Shown: piece by piece, positions 1 to 7,305 of the stretch | Layout of the letters: every line of letters begins with the position of its first letter | Position numbering within the stretch: the stretch's first letter is position 1 | Origin: Anaerotignum sp. | Lineage (GTDB): Bacteria; Bacillota; Clostridia; Lachnospirales; Anaerotignaceae | Length of the DNA stretch: 38,224 nt | Reading direction: 5' to 3' | Assembly (NCBI RefSeq): GCF_017483025.1 | Contig: NZ_JAFUMA010000038.1 | Location: forward strand, 1-38,224 | Program-made: the position numbers and the translations under genes | Notes under the pieces: model-generated | Databases searched by the model: none | What the model saw: the letters and a program-made list of their open reading frames with translations, nothing else | What the model was told of the DNA's origin: nothing

Positions 1-106
1 CTGCCAATCGGCAGCGACAGTTATTTATTATACACGCATGTCGAAAAAAGTCAATACCTTTTTTTCAACTTTTTCATTTTTTCTGAAGTCTTTGATTTTA
101 TAAAGA

Positions 107-150
107 AAAACGGTCTTTTCCCGAACCATTTTCCAAGAAAAAACCGTTTT
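107..150 (-). terminator. Rho-independent terminator
   Basis: Two 14-base arms (107-120 and 137-150) pair with one mismatch. Read on the minus strand the stem is followed by a T-rich run. It lies about 35 bases past the stop of the 52-codon ORF at 185-343, so it probably ends the transcript carrying that ORF and the ecsC fragment. Confidence 0.65.
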
Positions 151-184
151 CCTTCCTTATAATGTGCCCATAGATGTGTGCACT

Positions 185-343
185 TTAGTTACATTTGTTT
201 GTCTTGCTGTTCTTATCGTTTTTGTTTGTCTTATCGTTTTTGCCTGTGTCGATGCTGTATTCCTGCGCAAATTCTGTTCTGTTCATGCCCTTCTGGTTGT
301 TCTTTTCTGCTTTGTTGTTTGCTTTGTTGTTATTCTTATCCAT
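185..343 (-). CDS. Small Asn/Lys-rich hydrophilic protein (52 aa), unknown function
   Basis: A 52-codon minus-strand ORF has a textbook AGGAGG site eight bases before its ATG and a terminator just past its stop. The product is almost entirely Asn, Lys, Asp and Ser in low-complexity runs, with one less repetitive stretch, MNRTEFAQEYSID, at residues 20-32. The TEFA string is faintly like gamma-type small acid-soluble spore proteins of Firmicutes, but the match is too short to name the gene. There is no signal peptide or membrane segment. It sits 80 bases downstream of the ecsC fragment and may be co-transcribed with it. The strong RBS and the terminator are the main reasons to call it. Confidence 0.5.
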   Translation of the reverse strand: MDKNNNKANNKAEKNNQKGMNRTEFAQEYSIDTGKNDKTNKNDKNSKTNKCN

Positions 344-422
344 CTCTATGACCTCCTGTGTTTTTCCTTTGCTTTATCAGCGAGTTTTTCTCGCAGTCAT
401 AGTATGGCTCGTCTTTTTTCTT

Positions 423-957
423 TTATGCACCCTTTCGCTTTGCCGCCAGATATCTTTTTTTATATTTTACTGCGGCATAGCGCATGATTTTTTGATACAC
501 CACTGGATTTGACATGCCACCCGCAGCACCCACAACAGGCAGACCCTGAATAAACTTCGCCGCCAGCATCGCATCAGAAAGAGCAGAAGCAGCTCGTTTT
601 ACTTCATCTTCAAATGTAAACACCTCTTTTGCTTCCGCAAGGCCTATCCATGCATCCACCAGTTGATCTGCCAATCTCTTTTCCTCTCCATTCGCTAACC
701 CCGCTGCAATGATCCTTAAAATGAGAATCTGTTCTTCCTTCTTATTGTAATCATAGCCATATCTTGCTGCCGTTTCATAAAGACCTTTCAGCAGCATCCC
801 GAGGAAAACAGGAATATCCGGGATGCCAACTCCCAGCAGCCCTAAGCCAATACCTTCTGCTGTCGTCACGGCAGAATTAAGCAGTCTGCTTTTCTTTCCG
901 ACTGCTTCCAGCTTTTTCAGTGACCGTTTCGTCGGCTTTTTTGGATCTATATTAAAA
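423..957 (-). pseudogene. EcsC-family protein, C-terminal fragment interrupted by the IS element
   Basis: The minus-strand frame is open from the IS border (about 957) to a stop at 423 and encodes about 178 residues. It contains features I associate with EcsC-family proteins: a Gly-rich stretch followed by GVGIPDIPVFLGMLLK, then a YGYDY motif and a second small-residue-rich helix near the C-terminus. Family members usually have 240-290 residues, so the N-terminal third is missing. The frame runs straight into IS terminal sequence, and the far side of the IS holds a recombinase gene rather than the missing EcsC part. An internal GTG at 869 could start a 148-residue product but lacks a good RBS. 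EcsC-family function is poorly defined. I treat this as a broken gene. Confidence 0.6.
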
Positions 958-1018
958 AAGTGGACACGAAATATAACTATACGTTACAATAAAGTAGACA
1001 CCAAAAGGAGGTATCCTC

Positions 1019-1312
1019 ATGTCCACAAACAAAAGTTACACAAGGTATGATGAAGAATTCAAAAGAACTCTTGTCAACCTGTATCAATCCGGCGGCAAGA
1101 CACAGACTGCACTTTGCAAAGAATACGGAGTATCTCAGACCGCTCTTACTCGTTGGATTAAACAATACTCAACCGTTAAGACGGATGATGGCGAAATTCT
1201 CACTGCTAAGCAAGTCAAAGAATTACAGAAACGCAACGCTCAGCTCGAAGAGGAGCTCATGATATTAAAAAAAGCGATTGCCATCTTCACGCCACACTCG
1301 AACAACGATTAG
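1019..1312 (+). CDS. IS3-family transposase OrfA (helix-turn-helix subunit)
   Basis: This is a 97-residue protein. Its N-terminal half is a helix-turn-helix of the HTH_Tnp_1 type (YDEEFKRTLVNLY, then KEYGVSQTALTRWIKQY). Its C-terminal half is a leucine-zipper-like coiled coil (about 64-86). An AAAGGAGG site precedes the ATG. OrfA binds the IS ends. A ribosomal -1 slip at A AAA AAA G (1267-1274) near the 3' end joins it to OrfB to give the active OrfAB transposase, and unshifted translation stops at 1312. Confidence 0.92.
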   Translation: MSTNKSYTRYDEEFKRTLVNLYQSGGKTQTALCKEYGVSQTALTRWIKQYSTVKTDDGEILTAKQVKELQKRNAQLEEELMILKKAIAIFTPHSNND

Positions 1313-2169
1313 ATGCGATTCATAAGCTTCGTTTTCAGCATGACATCAAAACTCTCTGCCGTGTTTTAAGTGTTAACAGAAGCACCTATTACAAGCATTT
1401 TTGTTCTGAACCTGCTGACCGCACCAAAGAAAATCAGGAAATCTGTAAGATGATTCTTCAGATCTATGCTGATTGCAACAAAAGACTTGGTGCTTACAAG
1501 ATCACATATGTTCTTCAGCGTGATTATGGCATGTTGATCAGCGTCGGCAGAGTGTACCGCCTGATGAAAAGCCTTAATCTCCCCAAGATGTCCACAGAAA
1601 AACCCTTTCGCAATTACAAGCACCGCGATAATGGTGAATATACCAACCACCTTCAACAAGAGTTCACACAGAAATCTCCAAATCTGGTTTGGGCCAGTGA
1701 CTTCACCTATATTAAAGTTGCCGGCAAATGGTACTATCTTTGTATCGTTATGGATCTATTTTCTCGCAAAGTCATTTCCTGGTCTCTATCCGGTAAACCC
1801 GATGTCGATCTAGTTATGACCACCTTTAAAAAAGCTTATGATAAACGGAACCAACCAGCCGGTCTCATGTTCCATTCTGATCGAGGATCTCAATACACTG
1901 CTTTTGCATTTCGGCAGTTATTAGATTCTCTTAATGTCGTGCAATCATTTTCAAAGAAGGGATATCCTTTCGATAACGCCTGCTGCGAGTCCTTCTTCAA
2001 ATATCTCAAAAAGGAAGAGGTAAATCGGAAGACCTACCATTCTTTGCAAGAATTAAAGCTTTCCATCTTTGAATACATCGAAGGATTTTACAACTCCAAA
2101 AGACCACATGGATCAATTGGAATGATGACTCCCAACGAAAAGGAAGAAATGTACTGGGGACAAGTCTAA
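1273..2169 (+). CDS. IS3-family transposase OrfB (DDE catalytic domain), made by -1 frameshift
   Basis: This frame is -1 relative to OrfA and is open from the slippery site to 2169, about 298 residues after the shift. It has an HTH-like linker (HDIKTLCRVLSVNRSTYYK) and an rve integrase core. The DDE triad is visible: D in WASDFTYIKV, D in HSDRGSQYTA, and E in DNACCESFFKYLKKE. The C-terminal YNSKRPHGSIG motif is typical of the family. The first usable in-frame ATG is at 1450, which would drop the N-terminal part, so frameshift expression is much more likely. No internal stop or deletion is visible, so the element looks intact. Confidence 0.92.
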   Translation, partial: SDCHLHATLEQRLDAIHKLRFQHDIKTLCRVLSVNRSTYYKHFCSEPADRTKENQEICKMILQIYADCNKRLGAYKITYVLQRDYGMLISVGRVYRLMKSLNLPKMSTEKPFRNYKHRDNGEYTNHLQQEFTQKSPNLVWASDFTYIKVAGKWYYLCIVMDLFSRKVISWSLSGKPDVDLVMTTFKKAYDKRNQPAGLMFHSDRGSQYTAFAFRQLLDSLNVVQSFSKKGYPFDNACCESFFKYLKKEEVNRKTYHSLQELKLSIFEYIEGFYNSKRPHGSIGMMTPNEKEEMYWGQV

Positions 2170-2210
2170 TCAGCTGTCCTCAAAACTTTTTATTTATAAA
2201 ACGTGTCCAC

Positions 2211-3605
2211 TTACTTGACTACAGTGCATTCCTCCGATTGCAATTGATCTTTTTCCTCACGAAGCTTGTCCAGCTGCAGATCCAATTCACTTTTTTCCTG
2301 TATAAAAAAAGCAGGATCAAGATATCCGTCCACGATCATTTGGGATAGGATCTGATTCTGCTTTTCCAGTTGTTCTATCTGTTCTGTTATGCTATTTAGT
2401 TTTTCATCACAACGACAGGACAAGGTATCTTCTGCCTGCTCCAGCCTTTCCACGATATGCTCCAACACACCGCTGTTATATTTTAGTTTATTACACATGT
2501 CGACAAATGCATTCTTGATATGCTTTTCTTTGATCCTGCCACCGAAAGGTTGGCTGCATCCGCTCTTTTCAATGTGGTTCACGCAAATCCATTGCACTTC
2601 TTTTGCATAACTTACCCTACGGCGGAAAACACCATCACACCTACCACATTCAATTTTTCCTGAAAATCCATATCTGTTCAGCTTTTCCTGAGACATATTT
2701 TGATTTCTATAACCCATGATTCGCTGTGTTGCTTGGAATTCTTCTGCCGTTACAATAGGCTTATGACTGTTTTCAACAAGATACTGAGTCACTTCTCCAT
2801 GATTCCACTTCTGTTTTCTTTCTGGGAATTCTGTTCGATAAGTTTTCTGATAGAGAAGTTCTCCTTTATAAAGGGGATTTTTCAAAATATATCCAATACC
2901 GCCTACTTTAAATGGTTCACCATTTCTGCCACAGTATCCCTTTTCATTCATTTCCTCGGCAATGGTACTCATGCCTTTTCCTTCCAGATAACTTTCAAAT
3001 ATAAGCCGTACCACCTTCGCTTCTTCTGGCTGGATCGTTAATTCTCCAGTTTCATCATATCTATACCCCAGTCCAGTAAACTGCTTAAAGATACCATTCT
3101 GGAAACGATATTGTACTGCCCATTGTGCATTCGTTGATACTGCCTCAGCTTCAGCCTGAGCAATGGAACTCAGAATCGACAGCATCAGTTCTCCCTGCAT
3201 CGTCATGGTATCAATATTTTCTTTCTCAAAATATACTGCAACACCCAGTAATTTCAGTTTTCTAATATTAGAAATACAATCCACAGTGTTTCTGGCAAAT
3301 CTGGAAATGGATTTTGTAATGATTTTATCAATCTTACCTTTTTCACAATCTTCCAGCATCTTCAGAAAACCCGTTCTTTTTTCCGTCTTGGCACCGCTGA
3401 TGCCTTTATCAGCATAGACCTGAACCAACTTCCAGTCAGATTTTCTTGAAATCAGATCCTGATAATATCGAACCTGCACTTCATAGGATAGTTCCTGATG
3501 ATGCATATTTGTACTAACTCTGCAGTATGCGGCTACACGGATCGGCTCATCCTTTTGTCTGCTTCTCGCCTTTACAGGCATAATTTCCGTTACTCGTTTC
3601 GTCAT
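2211..3605 (-). CDS. Large serine recombinase, possibly C-terminally truncated by the IS
   Basis: This is a site-specific integrase/excisionase of the large serine recombinase class. The N-terminal resolvase domain contains AAYCRVSTN with the nucleophilic Ser, then KSISRFARNTVD. It is followed by a Recombinase domain (about 150-270), a zinc ribbon (CGRCDGVF ... CVNHIEKSGC) and a coiled coil near the C-terminus. The ATG at 3605 is chosen over one 14 codons upstream because AAAGGAGG lies six bases before it. Relatives usually run to 500-550 residues with another beta-rich module after the coiled coil. Here the protein ends after 464 residues with a TAA two bases from the IS terminus, so it may be clipped. 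The small SHOCT-like gene lies 48 bases upstream. Confidence 0.85.
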   Translation of the reverse strand: MTKRVTEIMPVKARSRQKDEPIRVAAYCRVSTNMHHQELSYEVQVRYYQDLISRKSDWKLVQVYADKGISGAKTEKRTGFLKMLEDCEKGKIDKIITKSISRFARNTVDCISNIRKLKLLGVAVYFEKENIDTMTMQGELMLSILSSIAQAEAEAVSTNAQWAVQYRFQNGIFKQFTGLGYRYDETGELTIQPEEAKVVRLIFESYLEGKGMSTIAEEMNEKGYCGRNGEPFKVGGIGYILKNPLYKGELLYQKTYRTEFPERKQKWNHGEVTQYLVENSHKPIVTAEEFQATQRIMGYRNQNMSQEKLNRYGFSGKIECGRCDGVFRRRVSYAKEVQWICVNHIEKSGCSQPFGGRIKEKHIKNAFVDMCNKLKYNSGVLEHIVERLEQAEDTLSCRCDEKLNSITEQIEQLEKQNQILSQMIVDGYLDPAFFIQEKSELDLQLDKLREEKDQLQSEECTVVK

Positions 3606-3653
3606 AAAATTCCTCCTTTCCTTGTTTTCAGCCAAACAATACTGCAAAGTTTC

Positions 3654-3830
3654 TTACACATCCATAGGTGAATCAGATAGTTCTTTCAAGATCGGCGGAA
3701 AAGCAGCCGCATTTAATTCATCGATCAAAATAAACTGTTCCTCTGTAATCAATCCCTCCAGAAGCAATCTCTCCAAAATAATAACTGACTTTCGATAGCA
3801 AATTTCATTCTGCACCTGTGTCATTGTCAT
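3654..3830 (-). CDS. Small SHOCT-like protein of an integrative element (58 aa)
   Basis: The 58-residue product has the pattern MTQ-x-QNEI-x-Y ... LLLEGLITEEQF ... LNAAAFPPIL. This resembles short SHOCT-like proteins often found just before serine recombinases in Clostridia integrative elements. The ATG at 3830 has an AGGGGG site about six bases upstream. The same frame is open further upstream to an ATG at 4016, also with a good site (GGAGG), which would give a 120-residue protein with a hydrophobic segment (about 34-48). I cannot decide between them, and both products may be made. The function is unknown. The gene is probably co-transcribed with the recombinase. Confidence 0.65.
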   Translation of the reverse strand: MTMTQVQNEICYRKSVIILERLLLEGLITEEQFILIDELNAAAFPPILKELSDSPMDV

Positions 3831-3898
3831 ATCTATCCCCCTGTCCGTTTTATAGTTTTCCTTTTTCATCTTTAGAAAATAAAACAGGAAAACCATAA

Positions 3899-3926
3899 AT
3901 GAGCATGCCAAAAACGGCATGCTCAT
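3899..3926. repeat. Perfect 11-bp inverted repeat upstream of the SHOCT-like gene
   Basis: ATGAGCATGCC (3899-3909) and GGCATGCTCAT (3916-3926) pair perfectly across a six-base loop. It has no T-run on either strand, so it is not a plain terminator. It falls inside the longer version of the SHOCT-like ORF, 69 bases before the short start, and could be an RNA stem controlling that start or a protein-binding site. Confidence 0.5.
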
Positions 3927-4179
3927 AGGTTTCTCTGATTCAAATTTGCCGTATTTGACACTACTTCCCCAGCAAAGGGCAGCAATACAAACAGCGCTGG
4001 CTGCACTCATAGGCATCTCACCTCCCCCATTGAAACGGGCCGCCGTCCTTGCGATGTCTGGGACTCGACGGAAGTATCATTATCCTTCTATTCAGGTCAT
4101 CGCAATTTATCCTTGCCAAAGATAAATAGCCAACAAAAAAATCGCTCCGATCTATTTCACTCACTGCCGGGCTGTTTTT

Positions 4180-4299
4180 CTATTGATTGATCCCCCACTG
4201 CAAAATATCCTCATGGCGCATTGTCTGGCTCTGCTTTTCCATCACTGGCTGAACAGAGAATGTATTCATATTGCTGGATATGAAATTTACAAAGAACAT
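4180..4299 (-). CDS. Possible small ORF in the integrative element remnant (39 aa)
   Basis: This is a 39-codon minus-strand ORF between the sigma-like gene and the SHOCT-like gene. The later part of the product (MNTFSVQPVMEKQSQTMRHE and onward, ending QWGINQ) is hydrophilic with ordinary protein composition, which is why I list it. No strong ribosome site precedes either candidate start, and the gene follows a terminator hairpin. I do not recognise the product, and it may be non-coding. Confidence 0.2.
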   Translation of the reverse strand: MFFVNFISSNMNTFSVQPVMEKQSQTMRHEDILQWGINQ

Positions 4300-4312
4300 T
4301 GGGGCAAAGAAT

Positions 4313-4348
4313 AACCCCCTCATCCTTTAAGGAAAAAACAAGGGGGTT
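4313..4348 (-). terminator. Rho-independent terminator after the sigma-like gene
   Basis: AACCCCCT (4313-4320) pairs with AGGGGGTT (4341-4348). It lies 36 bases past the stop of the sigma-like gene. On the minus strand the stem is followed by ATTCTTT. The plus-strand reading has TTTTAT, so it could work in both directions. Confidence 0.6.
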
Positions 4349-4383
4349 TTATAACTGCTTGTCTAAAAAATTTTTAAATACTT

Positions 4384-4791
4384 TTATTCGATACTGTCTC
4401 TAAGGACTTTCAAGATTTTTCGTTTCGCCTTGTTCACAGCCGCCTGGGAGATCCCCAGCATCAATGCAATCTCACGTTCTTTATATCCCAACAGATAAAG
4501 TCTCACGATATAACGCTTATCCATTTCCCGAATAATTTGAACAATCTTCTCATAATCTATATGAGAGATTGCTTCCTCATCTGTTCTGAAATTGATGTCC
4601 TCGATCAAATCTTTACCACGGTAGGACTCTGTATCAAATCCGTCATAACTGATGACATTATTATATTTAAGTTTCTTTTTCTGCTTGTTTTCATCTTCCT
4701 TGCCATCGTAAAACGCATAATAAATATGTCGTTCCACCTCAACAAGGCCATATTGTGTTTTGATATAATATTTTCTTTCCGTATGATTCAT
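4384..4791 (-). CDS. Sigma-70 region 4-like regulator of an integrative element
   Basis: The 135-residue protein has a charged N-terminal half (KYYIKTQYGLVEVERHIYY) and a C-terminal helix-turn-helix (GYKEREIALMLGISQAAVNK) like sigma factor region 4. No region 2 is present, so it is unlikely to be a full sigma factor. Proteins of this shape are common in Clostridia conjugative and integrative elements, where they are thought to control element genes. The ATG at 4791 has GGAGG eight bases upstream and is preferred over the ATG 14 codons earlier. It is transcribed toward the SHOCT-like and recombinase genes but is separated from them by a terminator. Confidence 0.75.
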   Translation of the reverse strand: MNHTERKYYIKTQYGLVEVERHIYYAFYDGKEDENKQKKKLKYNNVISYDGFDTESYRGKDLIEDINFRTDEEAISHIDYEKIVQIIREMDKRYIVRLYLLGYKEREIALMLGISQAAVNKAKRKILKVLRDSIE

Positions 4792-4871
4792 ATGTAATTC
4801 CTCCAATTCCAATTCAAAAATGAGCAAATTCAAATCGGAGGAACCGGCGGTGACCTGCAGCCACCTCTATA

Positions 4872-4905
4872 TAAAAAAATGCACACCAAAAAAACAGATG
4901 TGCAT
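4872..4905 (-). terminator. Terminator-like hairpin
   Basis: ATGCACA (4879-4885) pairs with TGTGCAT (4899-4905). On the minus strand the stem is followed directly by seven T residues (complement of 4873-4879). The transcript it would end is not obvious, since no accepted gene lies between it and the operon terminator at 5213-5243. Confidence 0.5.
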
Positions 4906-4993
4906 GCAAAAAACAGGTAAACTTTATTATTATTTCTTAAATTGACATTTTTTAGCGGACTTTGTAGGAAGTTGTTGTAAATTGTCGAAAAGA

Positions 4994-5031
4994 AAAAGGG
5001 TATAAATCCCTCACGGAATCCATACCCTTTT
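4994..5031 (-). terminator. Terminator-like hairpin
   Basis: AAAAGGGTAT (4994-5003) pairs with ATACCCTTTT (5022-5031) around an 18-base loop. On the minus strand it is followed by a T-rich tract ending TCTTTTCG. It is the second hairpin downstream of the opine-type operon. Confidence 0.5.
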
Positions 5032-5212
5032 GAACGGTTTTCTAATAATTTATTATCACTATTTTGATTTTCTGCAGTTCTTTTCAAGTTTGTCCTCTAT
5101 TCGCTTGAAAAGGCTTTTCTATAAATACATCCATGAGTGCAGGCCATACTTTCCTCTCACTATAGGCTTTTTAGAACCACGCATCTAACACTTGTTTTTC
5201 TACATGCAAAAA

Positions 5213-5243
5213 GGTCTGACATCCATCAGGAAGATGTCAGACC
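5213..5243 (-). terminator. Rho-independent terminator of the opine-type operon
   Basis: GGTCTGACATC (5213-5223) pairs perfectly with GATGTCAGACC (5233-5243) around a nine-base loop. On the minus strand it is followed by TTTTT. It lies 85 bases past the transporter stop. Confidence 0.85.
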
Positions 5244-5327
5244 CTAAATAAAATGGAAGTTAAGACAATTTGAACGCTTGTCTTTCGACCTGTCTAAAGT
5301 ACAATTAATTTCAGATAATTATCAAAT

Positions 5328-6446
5328 TTATTTAAGATCTTTGTCTTTAACAAGTCTGATAACCATCATAACCATCAGAATAATACCTACATAAGAACAA
5401 ATAGGGAAAATAGTATTTACCAGCTGGTTCAGAGGGATCATAGAACCAACTACAATACCAAATACTGCCATAGCAACTACAACGATGCGCTGACGTGTAG
5501 AACCATCGGCACCACCAAATCTTCTACCCATGATCCACAGGTACCCAACGATCGTTGTGAAAATACCGGTACAAACGCAGATTGTATAGGGCAGAGCCAA
5601 GTAAGGCATAGAGTTTTCAATTGCAGACAGCATGGGAATCATTGGACCGAATTCTGCAACATAATCCAAGTTCAGCAGAACTGTTAACAGACAACAATAA
5701 ACACCCGCTACAAACAGGATAGCTGCTACGATACCAGCTGCTACACATTCTTTTTTGCTGTTCAGACGAGGACCAACACCAACGTTATAAGACATAACGA
5801 GGGCAAAACCCATAGTAACATAACCAATCGCGCACAGCACAGGGTTAGTAGAACCAAACATAGTTACCTGAAGGAAAGTACCCTGTTCTACATATTCGCC
5901 GATGTTTTTCTGAGTTTCCATCAGGTTAGAACCATTAGTAGCAATGTTGTAAATACCAACAACTACCATCAGCGCAATGATGATAATACCGCAAACACCC
6001 AGAACATCAGTCAATTTTTCCAGACCCAGACATACAACCAGTACAGAAACAACACCAATGCCCAAAGCACCAGCCCAAACAGGAGCACCCAGATACTGAT
6101 GGATTGTTGCACCGCAGCCTGCGAACATCGCCAAACAAGTTAAACCAATCACAACGTTAGTAAGGATATTGATTACTTTACCCAAAGTAGAACCGCAATA
6201 GTATTCATAGGCAGTATTGGGGTCATCAAAGCGTTTTTTGTAACCTGTATAGAAAGTTGCGATACAATAAAATGCTACCAAAGCCAGAGCTATAAGGGGC
6301 ATAACAACGGGATACATTCCGCCGTATGTACCAAAATACTGCATTACTTCCTGACCGGAAGCAAAACCAGCACCAATCTGGAAAGCTGTAAATGCACCAC
6401 CGATTTTAAATACATTTATCCAGTTAATTTTAGAAGTTTGTTCCAT
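5328..6446 (-). CDS. YkvI-family multi-pass membrane transporter
   Basis: This 372-residue, very hydrophobic protein has about ten predicted membrane segments. The opening FKIGGAFTAFQIGAGFASGQEVMQYFG resembles the conserved N-terminus of YkvI-type proteins, a poorly characterised group related to amino-acid transporters of the LeuT/APC fold. The substrate is unknown. As the last gene of an operon with an opine-dehydrogenase-like and a racemase-like enzyme, it probably moves an amino acid or amino-acid derivative across the membrane. The ATG at 6446 follows an AAAGGA site. It ends before a strong terminator. Confidence 0.8.
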   Translation of the reverse strand: MEQTSKINWINVFKIGGAFTAFQIGAGFASGQEVMQYFGTYGGMYPVVMPLIALALVAFYCIATFYTGYKKRFDDPNTAYEYYCGSTLGKVINILTNVVIGLTCLAMFAGCGATIHQYLGAPVWAGALGIGVVSVLVVCLGLEKLTDVLGVCGIIIIALMVVVGIYNIATNGSNLMETQKNIGEYVEQGTFLQVTMFGSTNPVLCAIGYVTMGFALVMSYNVGVGPRLNSKKECVAAGIVAAILFVAGVYCCLLTVLLNLDYVAEFGPMIPMLSAIENSMPYLALPYTICVCTGIFTTIVGYLWIMGRRFGGADGSTRQRIVVVAMAVFGIVVGSMIPLNQLVNTIFPICSYVGIILMVMMVIRLVKDKDLK

Positions 6447-6478
6447 AGTTATTTCATCCTTTCTTCATCCTCGGTATA

Positions 6479-7264
6479 TTAAAGGAATCCATAATATGGT
6501 GTCTGTGTTACAACAGATTTTGCATACTTGATCAAAGTAATTGCATCATATACAGGCATATTCAGTTCAGCCTGCAGACGATGTGCATAAGGGGGCATAT
6601 CAGTACATTCCAGCAGAACCGCACCAATATCAGGGTTTTCTTCGATCATTTTATGAGCCATTGCAGACAGTTCATCGCCTACTTTATCATAATCCAAACC
6701 GCCCTCACCAGTTAAAATATTAGGGAATTCTTCCTCATCTTGCATACCATAAACCACGCAACGTGCCTGCATTTCTTCGCTGATACCGCAAGCTTCAAAC
6801 AGGGATTTTGTCAGTGTGTTTTTGTTTGCAGTCATAATGCCTAATTTCTGATTAGATTTCAGACCTACCAGCGCCCAAGGAACCTGTACCATAGAAGACA
6901 GATAGCAGGGAACGTCCAGACGATCTGCAACCAGTCTCTGATAATGACCAAAGAAACCGCAGTTTGCACAAATTACACGACAACCGTCCATTTCCAACTG
7001 TTTTGCCGCTTCAACGATATTCTCTACCAGAGACATGTCGCCGGCCAGGATGTTGTCAATTCCGGAGCCTTTGACTTCAATGAATTTTACAGGAAAATCA
7101 TATGTGTATGCGTTGGAAACATTGCCAGGAAAGAAAGGCAAATGTGCCCACAGCTGCAAAATACCTACAGGAAAACCATTCATCAGCTGTCCTACAGTTG
7201 TGTCATATCTTCTATTTGGGGTATTAGGACCCATATATCCCCAGTTGCGAACCATTTTCGTCAT
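6479..7264 (-). CDS. Aspartate/glutamate racemase-superfamily enzyme
   Basis: This is a 261-residue protein of the Asp/Glu/hydantoin racemase superfamily, cofactor-independent enzymes that use two Cys residues as acid/base pairs. The candidate catalytic residues are visible: Cys99 or Cys102 in ICANCGFF and Cys220 in VLLECTDMPPYAH. The start at 7264 is preferred over one six codons upstream because GGAG lies eight bases before it. The superfamily also contains decarboxylases and isomerases, so racemisation is inferred, and the substrate cannot be read from sequence. It lies between the opine dehydrogenase homologue and the transporter, with gaps of about 40 and 30 bases, consistent with one transcript. 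Confidence 0.82.
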   Translation of the reverse strand: MTKMVRNWGYMGPNTPNRRYDTTVGQLMNGFPVGILQLWAHLPFFPGNVSNAYTYDFPVKFIEVKGSGIDNILAGDMSLVENIVEAAKQLEMDGCRVICANCGFFGHYQRLVADRLDVPCYLSSMVQVPWALVGLKSNQKLGIMTANKNTLTKSLFEACGISEEMQARCVVYGMQDEEEFPNILTGEGGLDYDKVGDELSAMAHKMIEENPDIGAVLLECTDMPPYAHRLQAELNMPVYDAITLIKYAKSVVTQTPYYGFL

Positions 7265-7305
7265 TCTAAAAGCTCCTTTCATTATAATATCCTTTGTGAT
7301 TAAAA

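Larger units (their letters stand above)
961..2209 (+). mobile_element. IS3-family insertion sequence (IS150-like group)
   Basis: The ends are TGGACACG at 961-968 and its exact reverse complement CGTGTCCA at 2202-2209, with A/T-rich partial identity just inside. The length of 1249 bases, the TG...CA ends, and two overlapping ORFs linked by an A7G slippery site fit the IS3 family. No 3-5 base target duplication is visible: the left flank ends AAAAG and the right flank begins CTTAC. The perfect pairing can be extended outward to AAG/CTT, so the exact edge is uncertain by three bases. Confidence 0.88.
4792..5327. other. Gene-poor spacer between the element remnant and the opine-type operon
   Basis: About 530 bases without a convincing gene. 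An 85-codon minus-strand frame (4830-5087) is not accepted because two terminator hairpins lie within it. The stretch holds three minus-strand terminator-like hairpins (listed separately) and is otherwise A/T-rich. The right boundary of the integrative remnant may lie here, but I see no clear attachment-site duplication. Confidence 0.5.

Noticed and set aside
1..14. CTGCC-AATC-GGCAG inverted repeat at the left edge
   Set aside because: Five pairs only and no T-run; it may be part of something cut off by the window edge, but it is not enough to call.
164..512. Two overlapping hydrophobic plus-strand ORFs of 105-107 codons
   Set aside because: They are antisense to the Asn/Lys-rich minus-strand ORF, whose AAC and AAG codons read as Val and Leu on the other strand. 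The minus-strand ORF has the strong ribosome site.
823..1050. 75-codon plus-strand ORF at the left IS end
   Set aside because: It spans the IS junction and lies antisense to the EcsC fragment; no motif.
3919..4125. 68-codon plus-strand ORF opposite the small element ORFs
   Set aside because: No ribosome site, and it overlaps the perfect hairpin and the minus-strand frames that have good ribosome sites.
4830..5087. 85-codon minus-strand ORF ahead of the sigma-like gene
   Set aside because: Two terminator hairpins lie within the frame, and the composition and ribosome site are poor.
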